16,086 bases of DNA, taken from contig CAAGML010000004.1 of the NCBI GenBank assembly GCA_900771035.1, forward strand, positions 1 to 16,086, in the 5' to 3' direction. Both the position numbers and the translations under genes were made by a program. Source of the DNA: Bacteroidales bacterium (lineage in GTDB: Bacteria > Bacteroidota > Bacteroidia > Bacteroidales > Paludibacteraceae). Below are positions 1 through 4,625 of this stretch, piece by piece. The notes under the pieces were generated by a model. The model saw only the letters and a list, made by a program, of their open reading frames with translations. It had not been told where the DNA came from and did not search any database. Within the stretch, counting starts at the first letter, position 1, and each line of letters starts with the position of its first letter.

Positions 1-96
1 AAACTACTGTCTGAACGTTGTAATGCGCTTTTAGGAAAAGATATAATAATTGAGTACAACGATACGGTCTTTACCGTAAAAATACCATTAGGATAA
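1..96 (+). CDS. 3' end of a probable LytS-type sensor histidine kinase (partial)
   Basis: An open frame runs from base 1 to a TAA at 94-96 and gives 31 residues ending in VKIPLG. The alternation of short strands, with a final FTVKIPL-like strand, resembles the very end of the ATPase domain of histidine kinases of the LytS/YpdA type. No catalytic box lies inside the visible part, so the family cannot be proved from these residues alone. The main argument is context: only 4 bp separate the stop from the ATG of a LytTR response regulator, the usual kinase-regulator order. The gene starts outside the window. Confidence 0.55.
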   Translation, partial: KLLSERCNALLGKDIIIEYNDTVFTVKIPLG

Positions 97-100
97 AAAT

Positions 101-865
101 ATGGCAACATGCTACCTGATAATTGAGGATGAAATGGTTGCATACAATCTGCTCAGCAATCAACTAAAAAAACTCCGTCCAGAAGCTGAAATCATTGGTC
201 CGCTTCAAACCATTGACGAAGCAGTGGAATATTTCACAAATGAACCTCTGCCAGAAATGGCATTTGTGGATATCCATCTTGCAGACGGTTCGTCGTTTGA
301 CATTTTCGATCAAGTTGACGTGCAGTGTCCTATAGTTTTTGTCACGGCTTACGAGCAATATACTCTCCGTGCATTCGATGTAAACTGCATCGACTATCTT
401 CTAAAACCTATTGACAAGACCAAACTGGAAAGGGCTCTCAGCAAACACGACCTGATGTCACGAAATATAGTTGAAAAGGTAAAACAAGAAATCAGCGCTA
501 AAAATCAATTATCTAAATACGACTCTTGCCTGCTCATACACCAACGCGACAAAATCATTCCTGTTCCCACATCTGAGATTGCCGTAATATATCTGGCAGA
601 CCAGATAATGAAACTGAAGACATTCAATGGCGAATCTTACTACCTGAACACTAGACTCGAAGAGACCTACGCAAAACTCGACCCTTCACGTTTTTTCCGT
701 GCAAATCGTCAATATATCATTGCCCGTGGAGCAATTAAGGATGTAACTATGTGGTTCGGGAACAAACTGTCAGTCAACCTCAAAATCCAGACAGAACAAC
801 GCATCATAATCAGCAAAGTAAAGGTGCCTGAATTCAAAGCGTGGCTGACTAAAACAACTGTCTGA
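101..865 (+). CDS. LytTR-family two-component response regulator
   Basis: The 254-residue protein has an N-terminal CheY-like receiver (about 1-120) and a C-terminal LytTR DNA-binding domain (about 145-250). Receiver signatures are present: the acidic pocket E9-D10-E11, phospho-acceptor D57 in FVDIHL, switch T82 in VFVTAY, and K102-P103 in LLKPID. The LytTR part shows the family pattern with IAVIYLADQIMKL, the FFRANRQYIIA stretch typical of the domain, and a final basic ISKVKVPEFKAWL helix. Length is normal for the family. It is probably phosphorylated by the kinase ending 4 bp upstream and then binds direct-repeat promoters. Its target is unknown; LytTR regulators often control envelope or transport genes. 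The 3' end overlaps the convergent rluA remnant by 17 bp. Confidence 0.95.
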   Translation: MATCYLIIEDEMVAYNLLSNQLKKLRPEAEIIGPLQTIDEAVEYFTNEPLPEMAFVDIHLADGSSFDIFDQVDVQCPIVFVTAYEQYTLRAFDVNCIDYLLKPIDKTKLERALSKHDLMSRNIVEKVKQEISAKNQLSKYDSCLLIHQRDKIIPVPTSEIAVIYLADQIMKLKTFNGESYYLNTRLEETYAKLDPSRFFRANRQYIIARGAIKDVTMWFGNKLSVNLKIQTEQRIIISKVKVPEFKAWLTKTTV

Positions 866-1013
866 ACGATGCAGGAATAGGTGTCTCAAATTCCATTGGC
901 TTGTGGGTGACGGGATGATGGAAATAAAGCTTGTAGGCGTGAAGGCAGAGGCGGTGCAATGGGTCATCGCCATTGCCGTATTTCACGTCACCGCAGACTG
1001 GATGCCCCATGTC
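849..1013 (-). pseudogene. C-terminal fragment of an RluA-type pseudouridine synthase, 5' end lost at an IS
   Basis: Read on the minus strand, this frame gives about 55 residues starting ADMGHPVCGDVKYGN, then LCLHAYKL, HPVTHKP and FETPIP, ending in TAG. GHP(V/I)xGDxKYG and LHAYKLxFxHP are the conserved C-terminal blocks of RluA/RluC/RluD-family RNA pseudouridine synthases, where they follow a QIRVHMA-like segment. That segment and the whole catalytic domain (with the RLD aspartate) are absent: at about 1013 the reading frame runs straight into the inverted-repeat end of the neighbouring insertion sequence. The rest of the gene is not visible on the far side of the element, so the gene is broken and probably partly deleted. 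It converges with, and overlaps by 17 bp, the response regulator. Confidence 0.72.
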
Positions 1014-1031
1014 GGCTCCCGACTTCGGGAA
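1014..1031 (+). repeat. Left terminal inverted repeat of the IS1634-like element
   Basis: GGCTCCCGACTTCGGGAA. Its reverse complement, with one change, lies at 2040-2057. The inner 14 bases TCCCGACTTCGGGA are themselves a palindrome. The rluA-like reading frame stops making sense at its outer edge, which supports this as the element boundary. Confidence 0.6.
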
Positions 1032-1035
1032 TGCG

Positions 1036-1929
1036 TCACCCAAAATACTTTTTCAGGTCGAATAGAGACCTGAGTCTGCGCTGCTCGCTAGTCAGGAATA
1101 GCGTCTGAGTCTGCTTTTGCCTATTATGAGGCAACCGAATCGTGACTGTCGGTATCGTTTTGGCGATTTCCAATGCCTTGTCCACGCTCAAAGGGAAGTT
1201 TATCAGCTTCAGGATACGCTCAAGTTCCTTATAGACCTTGTATGCAACGAAGCATATACAGATATGAGCCTCTATCCGTCTATGGGTGAAGTGGAACACT
1301 GGTCTTACCTCAAGATTACCTTTGGTAATGCGGAAGGCCCTTTCCACAACCCAAAGACCGCAATACTGTGACACCACATCTTTCGCATCGAGTGTTGTAT
1401 TCGTGATATAGCCCTTCCAGCCATCCAATCTTGCGTCATCGGCCACCTTTCCCTCGTTGATGGAGATTCCAATGTCCTTTGTTATTTCGAGGAACTTGTT
1501 GTATCCCCTTCTGTTCAGACTTTCTTTCTTTATCGTTCCTGACCCGAAGGCTTTCCTTAGTCTGTCAACACCCCTCCTCCTGTTGTCAGCGTCTTTCTTC
1601 GCCCTTTCTGAATATGTGATGACAAGTCTCTCGTTGACTGTCTGTGTTGTCTCGACACCATTACAATCAATGTAGGATATGTCATAAGGTTTGCCGCATT
1701 CGTAGTAAACTTCCTCTTTCTTTTCTTGTGAAAGTGTCTTCCCGAAATCCAAGATTTGCTGTCCACCATATGTGTTTATCCACTCGTGAGCCTCCTCACA
1801 AAGTACATCAGCCTCGACTTCGGAGGAAACAACTCCAAAGTTCTTTACTTCCTTGAAGCTTCCCTTGCTCTTATCAACGACAACAACACTGATTGTCCCT
1901 GTCCTATTCTTTTTCTTGCGTACAAACAT
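1036..1929 (-). pseudogene. IS1634-family transposase with catalytic core deleted
   Basis: From the ATG at 1929 the frame encodes 297 residues; family members are usually 500-600. The N-terminus (MFVRKKKNRTGT, then SVVVVDKSKGSFKEVK, to about GGQQILDF at residue 62) is that of a full-length IS1634 transposase. The C-terminal half is also typical: AKKDADNRRRGVDRL, RRGYNKFLEI, DGWKGYITNT, and the E-region YCGLWVVERAFRITK with HFTHRRIEAHICICFVAYKVY. Between them the stretch carrying the two catalytic aspartates (the DVTTLYFE- and ADSG-type motifs) is absent, so the DDE triad is incomplete. The deletion kept the frame open. I chose the internal ATG over the upstream one at 2019 because family homology begins there and a promoter box sits directly before it. 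It cannot be an active transposase by itself. Confidence 0.82.
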
Positions 1930-1934
1930 AGGTG

Positions 1935-1942
1935 CAAAGGTA
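1935..1942 (-). promoter_or_regulatory. Bacteroidetes-type -7 box ahead of the IS1634-like transposase
   Basis: The minus strand reads TACCTTTG, matching the Bacteroidetes TAnnTTTG consensus. It ends only 5 bp before the ATG at 1929, so a transcript starting about 7 bases downstream would be leaderless or nearly so. No convincing -33 TTTG is seen. Confidence 0.45.
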
Positions 1943-2039
1943 CGAAAAAAAGTCTGAGTCACCCAAATCACCCAAAATATCTTTTCAACCATCTGATAAT
2001 CAAATGTGTTTGTTGACAAAATTGACCATCACAGAAAAA

Positions 2040-2057
2040 TTCCCGAAGTCAGGAGCC
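2040..2057 (-). repeat. Right terminal inverted repeat of the IS1634-like element
   Basis: On the minus strand it reads GGCTCCTGACTTCGGGAA, matching the left end in 17 of 18 bases. The single change destroys the inner palindrome found in the left copy. No rluA-like coding sequence resumes outside it. Confidence 0.58.
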
Positions 2058-2218
2058 CTGTTATCATAGCAATATCAAAAAACACATTTCTGTGGCGTGC
2101 GTCAGCTAAGCCATCCCGCTAATGCATCTTCTATAACATCCAGAAAAGCGCAGCGTTCTATGAGAACTATGACAATTCTTTTGCCGAGTTGCACCTCGCT
2201 AACCGCTTAAGCGAACTT

Positions 2219-2242
2219 ACCCACTCAAATCGTTATAGAGCC
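2219..2242 (+). repeat. 24-bp direct repeat, copy 1
   Basis: The sequence starts ACCCACTCAA and ends TTATAGAGCC. It matches 2646-2669 in 22 of 24 positions, with the two changes in the centre. The 3' half is also one arm of the 2231-2257 hairpin. Confidence 0.7.
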
Positions 2243-2257
2243 GCTTTGGCTCTAACG
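2231..2257. other. Stem-loop
   Basis: TAGAGCC (2236-2242) and GGCTCTA (2248-2254) form a perfect 7-bp stem around a 5-base loop. It can be extended by CGT/ACG with a bulge. No T-run follows on either strand, so a terminator is unlikely. Confidence 0.5.
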
Positions 2258-2357
2258 TTTCGTGTGAAAAAAGCCATTGTAAAGTCGTCTCTTTCGGGTT
2301 TAACCATGGAGCATAAGACTTGACCATACTATGTGATAGTTTTGGGCTTCTATATAA

Positions 2358-2417
2358 CTACACGCTAACCCCTGTAAAGACGGAGCCCGCTCCGTCTCTG
2401 AGGGGTATCTGTCCCAT
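2358..2417 (-). CDS. Possible 19-residue leader or micro-protein
   Basis: An ATG at 2417 opens a 19-codon frame (MGQIPLRDGAGSVFTGVSV) ending in TAG. GGAGG (2428-2432) lies 10 bases upstream, and a TACCTTTG promoter box lies about 45 bases upstream. The frame contains the strong 2368-2406 hairpin. There is no family to assign. It could be a leader peptide, part of a structured RNA, or chance. Confidence 0.2.
   Translation of the reverse strand: MGQIPLRDGAGSVFTGVSV
2368..2406. other. Two-tier stem-loop inside the micro-ORF
   Basis: The inner stem is AGACGGAGC/GCTCCGTCT (9 bp, 2378-2397) with a 2-base centre. The outer stem is ACCCCT/AGGGGT (2368-2373 with 2401-2406), separated from it by a small internal loop. 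On the minus strand it falls within the 19-codon reading frame, downstream of the promoter box at 2462-2469. Confidence 0.5.
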
Positions 2418-2461
2418 CTGTTATATTCCTCCTTTTATTGAGACCTCCCTCAAACTGGCTG

Positions 2462-2469
2462 CAAAGGTA
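2462..2469 (-). promoter_or_regulatory. Bacteroidetes-type -7 box, leftward
   Basis: The minus strand reads TACCTTTG followed by CAG, an excellent match to TAnnTTTG. Transcription would run left through the micro-ORF and hairpins towards the IS1634-like element. No recognisable protein gene lies downstream. Confidence 0.45.
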
Positions 2470-2547
2470 CAAATAATGGCTCTAAAACGTTTCGTGAAGT
2501 AACTTTGTATGCAAACTCAAAGCGCTGTAGACGCGACATAAATCAGC

Positions 2548-2565
2548 CCAGGGTGTAAACCCTGG
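2548..2565. other. Stem-loop
   Basis: CCAGGGT and ACCCTGG form a perfect 7-bp stem around the loop GTAA. Confidence 0.45.
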
Positions 2566-2594
2566 ATAACAAGGTATTACCTATACGGTATTCT

Positions 2595-2611
2595 CCTCCT
2601 TGGAAAGGAGG
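2595..2611. repeat. REP-like palindrome
   Basis: CCTCCTT and AAGGAGG pair perfectly around a 3-base loop and are followed by a G-rich stretch ending GGGGGTGGG. Palindromes of this CCTCCTT...AAGGAGG type followed by GGGGGTGG are familiar as short interspersed repeats in several bacterial genomes. Here it is a single copy, so repeat status is inference. Confidence 0.35.
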
Positions 2612-2645
2612 CAGGGGGTGGGTGAGTATCCAATTCAGTGAACAA

Positions 2646-2669
2646 ACCCACTCAATTTGTTATAGAGCC
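2646..2669 (+). repeat. 24-bp direct repeat, copy 2
   Basis: This is the second copy of the 2219-2242 repeat (22 of 24 identical), 427 bp downstream. It ends 7 bp before the IS4-family element and lies next to the truncated end of the DUF3990 gene. Confidence 0.7.
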
Positions 2670-2670
2670 C

Positions 2671-2675
2671 TAGTA
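2671..2675 (+). repeat. Left target-site duplication of the IS4-family element
   Basis: TAGTA, repeated at 4001-4005 directly outside the other end. Confidence 0.55.
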
Positions 2676-2676
2676 C

Positions 2677-2698
2677 TGGTGCGATAAATTTTGCACAA
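2677..2698 (+). repeat. Left terminal inverted repeat of the IS4-family element
   Basis: It begins TGGTGCGATAAATTT and ends GCACAA. It matches the reverse complement of 3978-3999 with one difference. The transposase stop codon follows after 3 bp. Confidence 0.8.
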
Positions 2699-2701
2699 TT
2701 G

Positions 2702-3880
2702 TTAAATATTGTCAAACAACGAGGGCTCTATGTCATTTTGGTTTTGAATGGTTGAATTTTTAAGCTTTGTGACAAGGTTTCTCAAATCCACTTTTTCGAG
2801 TGCAGAGATTCTTATCAAGGTGGCAATCTCAGTGACTGAATACGGACTTTCGTATTCGGCTTTTATTCTGGCGATTATCAGATAAGCAATTATTGCGGTC
2901 CACAGGTGTGTGCGTACGGCATTTTCTGAATATCCCCATAGAGTCTTAACCACGATGTTCTGCTTTATCCACTTGAAGAACACTTCAATGTCCCATCTGT
3001 GACGATAAAGGTTTGCGACTTCCAGAGCACTGATTTCAAAGTTGTTGGTGATAAACTTAACATCATTACCAGACTCGGAATCGTGGTAAGTGACCATGCG
3101 AATAGGTTCTGGATATAGTCTCTTGGACTTGTGTGTGGTCAGTCGTATGGTGCAGTCTCCAGTAATACCAGTACTCGGATCAAAATCGTGCCTATGGCTT
3201 ATAGCCTCGTATTTCATATTGTCCTTAGGACGGCTTATCCAATAGGCTCCGGCTTTATGAAACCGGTACAAGGCAGCCAAATCGACGTAGGCTTTATCCG
3301 CCATATAGAAGGCGAGTGGTTCAGGCTCAATTTCATCCAGTTCGTTGCTGTCGTGACATTTGCCATCCGTAATATGGATGCTGGCAGGGATGCTTCCACG
3401 CAAATCGAGCAATGTATGCATCTTGACTGCTCCCTTGCTGTACTTTCCCAACGCCCATGCGGCAAGTACGATACTGGTAGAAATGGTTGTTGAATCCAGT
3501 GCATAGAGAACATTCTCAATCGTTATCCCATCTAGCTTTGTGCCTGAATACAAGGGCCGTACAATACCTATGAGGTGCTTACCCAATTCCTCAAATATGC
3601 GGTAATCACGTGTCTCATTGGCACGGGACAAGGAAGAGTGGGTAACGCTATTACGGATTCCCAAATGGTAGAGAATACCCTTGTGCGCATCTATGTACAT
3701 GCAGATATCCCGCAAGAAGTCACAACCTGTTATCTGCCCGAACAAAAGGTGTAGTAATTGGTTATAGCATGTCAACTCCTTTGAATGCCAGTCGCCATGG
3801 TATTTCTTTACCAGCTTGTCAAACTGATAGCGGGGTATGAAGCCAATGACTTGAGAGAAAACGTATTTGCCGAGATTCAT
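2702..3880 (-). CDS. IS4-family transposase (DUF4372 + DDE domain)
   Basis: The 392-residue protein has the order expected of an IS4-family DDE transposase: an N-terminal DUF4372-like region (about 1-75, FSQVIGFIPRYQFDKLVKKY and LLFGQITGCDFLRDI), then the RNase H-like DDE domain. Candidate catalytic residues are D129 in YALDSTTI, D195 in YMADKAYVD and E299. The Y-(2)-R-(3)-E-(6)-K signature is exact: Y292, R295, E299, K306 in LYRHRWDIEVFFKWIKQ. Length and ends look complete. The ATG at 3880 sits at the edge of a perfect palindrome that also contains a promoter box. The enzyme would excise and reinsert the surrounding element by cutting at the 22-bp ends. No frameshift is apparent, so it may be active. 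Confidence 0.93.
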   Translation of the reverse strand: MNLGKYVFSQVIGFIPRYQFDKLVKKYHGDWHSKELTCYNQLLHLLFGQITGCDFLRDICMYIDAHKGILYHLGIRNSVTHSSLSRANETRDYRIFEELGKHLIGIVRPLYSGTKLDGITIENVLYALDSTTISTSIVLAAWALGKYSKGAVKMHTLLDLRGSIPASIHITDGKCHDSNELDEIEPEPLAFYMADKAYVDLAALYRFHKAGAYWISRPKDNMKYEAISHRHDFDPSTGITGDCTIRLTTHKSKRLYPEPIRMVTYHDSESGNDVKFITNNFEISALEVANLYRHRWDIEVFFKWIKQNIVVKTLWGYSENAVRTHLWTAIIAYLIIARIKAEYESPYSVTEIATLIRISALEKVDLRNLVTKLKNSTIQNQNDIEPSLFDNI

Positions 3881-3907
3881 AATTTTGCAGTTTAGACTGC
3901 AAAATTA
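3880..3907 (-). promoter_or_regulatory. Palindromic promoter/operator of the IS4-family transposase
   Basis: TAATTTTGCAGT (3880-3891) and ACTGCAAAATTA (3896-3907) are perfect 12-bp inverted arms around TTAG. Each arm contains TAATTTTG, a match to the Bacteroidetes TAnnTTTG box, one on each strand. The minus-strand box (3900-3907) is 19 bp before the transposase ATG. The transcript would start with or near a hairpin covering the translation start, a plausible way to limit expression. Confidence 0.5.
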
Positions 3908-3977
3908 CTAATTCCATTTCAAATCAAAAAATCAAAGTGCGCTTATAAATAGTTAAAAAACAAATCTTTAAGTATGC

Positions 3978-3999
3978 TTGTGCGAAATTTATCGCACCA
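3978..3999 (-). repeat. Right terminal inverted repeat of the IS4-family element
   Basis: Its reverse complement begins TGGTGCGATAAATTT and differs from the left copy at one of 22 positions. Confidence 0.8.
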
Positions 4000-4000
4000 C

Positions 4001-4005
4001 TAGTA
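4001..4005 (+). repeat. Right target-site duplication of the IS4-family element
   Basis: TAGTA, copy of 2671-2675. Confidence 0.55.
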
Positions 4006-4294
4006 TTTCAAGATTCTGGTTTTCCCAGAAAAGGCAACTGCCGAATGGATAAAATTCATAAGCCTCAACCGTGATACTAAAGAGCTGGTCAACTGCCATG
4101 GGCTTGACATAATAAAAGGTCCAATTGCAGATGACGGTGTAGTATTGCAATTGACAAATTTCAGAGACCAAATCCTTACACCAGAAGAGGCTGCAAAACG
4201 TATGCAGGACAAATTTCTCGACCAACAATTATGTTTTTGTACTGAGAAAGCAATTAGTGTCCTTAAAAAAATAGACTCATGGAAAATACATTAA
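4001..4294 (+). pseudogene. 3' part of a DUF3990 gene, front lost
   Basis: An open frame from the IS edge to a TAA at 4292-4294 gives about 97 residues with no start codon at its beginning. The pattern YFKILVFPEKATAEWIKFI, a DIIKGPIADDGVVLQL block (family: DIVIGPVADD), and a final LCFCTEKAISVLKKI (family: FHTEKSLxxL) are the C-terminal hallmarks of DUF3990. From general knowledge, that family adopts an ADP-ribosyltransferase-like fold and sits in toxin-antitoxin-like cassettes with DUF3791-type proteins. The N-terminal part (YHGS-type motif and FGxGFY segment) is missing. Joining across the IS4 element does not restore it: the rejoined frame meets TAG. The end overlaps the next gene by 16 bp, so the two were translationally coupled. 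Confidence 0.72.
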
Positions 4295-4554
4295 ACCCAA
4301 CTCGTCAGCAAATAGCCGATTTCCTGATTGAAAGAATAATCAGTGACATAACAGGCTTTCTGATGGAAGATTATGACTTTCCATTGGATAAGGCATTGAA
4401 TATAATCTACAATTCTTCAATACTTACTAAACTTGAACAAATTGAAGACGAACTTTACATTCAGAGTTCATTGTACATTTACGAATTGCTTCTCAAAGAG
4501 AAAGGCCTTTATCCAATATCCAATACTGCCACAATGACTATTGCAAGTGAATAA
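4279..4554 (+). CDS. Small DUF3791-like partner protein of the DUF3990 cassette
   Basis: A 91-residue, mostly helical acidic protein: TRQQIADFLIERIISDITGFLMEDYDFPLDKALNIIYNS, then LYIQSSLYIYELLLKEKG. Small proteins with this RQQIADFLIERIISDI...MEDY...LYxQSSxYxYELL layout commonly sit immediately after DUF3990 genes in Bacteroidales; whether the formal family is DUF3791 or an unnamed relative I cannot settle. Its ATG lies inside the end of the DUF3990 frame (16-bp overlap). If DUF3990 is the toxin, this would be an antitoxin or accessory partner, now left without its toxin. It converges on the RND gene, ending 71 bp from that gene's stop. The frame is intact. Confidence 0.6.
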   Translation: MENTLNPTRQQIADFLIERIISDITGFLMEDYDFPLDKALNIIYNSSILTKLEQIEDELYIQSSLYIYELLLKEKGLYPISNTATMTIASE

Positions 4555-4625
4555 TCAGCCCATCAGTGACAGACTGACAATCAACAAAAAGCCAAAAGTT
4601 TATTTGCCTCTTATCTTTAGGTGAG

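Larger units (their letters stand above)
1014..2057 (-). mobile_element. IS1634-like insertion sequence, internally deleted
   Basis: A 1044-bp element is bounded by 18-bp inverted repeats (1014-1031 and 2040-2057; 17 of 18 matching) and carries one transposase-derived gene on the minus strand. Full IS1634-type elements are near 2 kb, so about half is missing. The transposase lacks the middle that carries the catalytic aspartates (see its entry). No clear target-site duplication is seen: the flanks are ATGTC on the left and CTGTT on the right. This fits later rearrangement of one flank. Just inside the ends lies an additional near-direct repeat, TCACCCAAAATA followed by a T-rich tract (1036-1055 and 1968-1987; 18 of 20 matching). 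The element ends are inferred from the inverted repeats only. Confidence 0.62.
2058..2675. other. Hairpin-rich segment without a convincing gene, between two insertion sequences
   Basis: No long reading frame with a credible protein was found in these 618 bases. What can be seen is four strong stem-loops (2231-2257, 2368-2406, 2548-2565, 2595-2611), a minus-strand TAnnTTTG promoter box (2462-2469), a 19-codon minus-strand ORF with a good ribosome-binding site, and a 24-bp direct repeat (2219-2242 and 2646-2669). A plus-strand frame without an in-frame ATG (about 2123-2320) and the 60-codon frame at 2320-2502 look like accidental openings. The segment resembles non-coding repeats found near mobile elements in Bacteroidales, but I cannot name it. 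Confidence 0.6.
2676..4000 (-). mobile_element. IS4-family insertion sequence, apparently intact
   Basis: This 1.3-kb element has 22-bp inverted repeats at 2677-2698 and 3978-3999 (21 of 22 matching, outer end TGGTGCGATAAATTT), a single uninterrupted transposase gene, and TAGTA immediately outside both ends (2671-2675 and 4001-4005). The duplication becomes CTAGTA if the ends are shifted by one base. Intact repeats, an open transposase and a matching duplication point to a fairly recent insertion. The insertion point is right at, or just upstream of, the truncated DUF3990 frame, but the deletion of the front of that gene seems to be older. The short duplication is less than usual for IS4 members. 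Confidence 0.85.

Noticed and set aside
1930..2019. 30-residue N-terminal extension of the IS1634 transposase
   Set aside because: Family homology begins at the ATG at 1929, and the extension would translate the promoter box and the internal repeat.
2320..2502. 60-codon plus-strand open frame in the hairpin-rich segment
   Set aside because: No ribosome-binding site or family was found, and it runs across a palindromic hairpin and an opposite-strand promoter box. It is most likely accidental.
2058..2675. CRISPR array or retron
   Set aside because: There are only two copies of the 24-bp repeat, 427 bp apart, with no regular spacers, Cas genes or reverse transcriptase.
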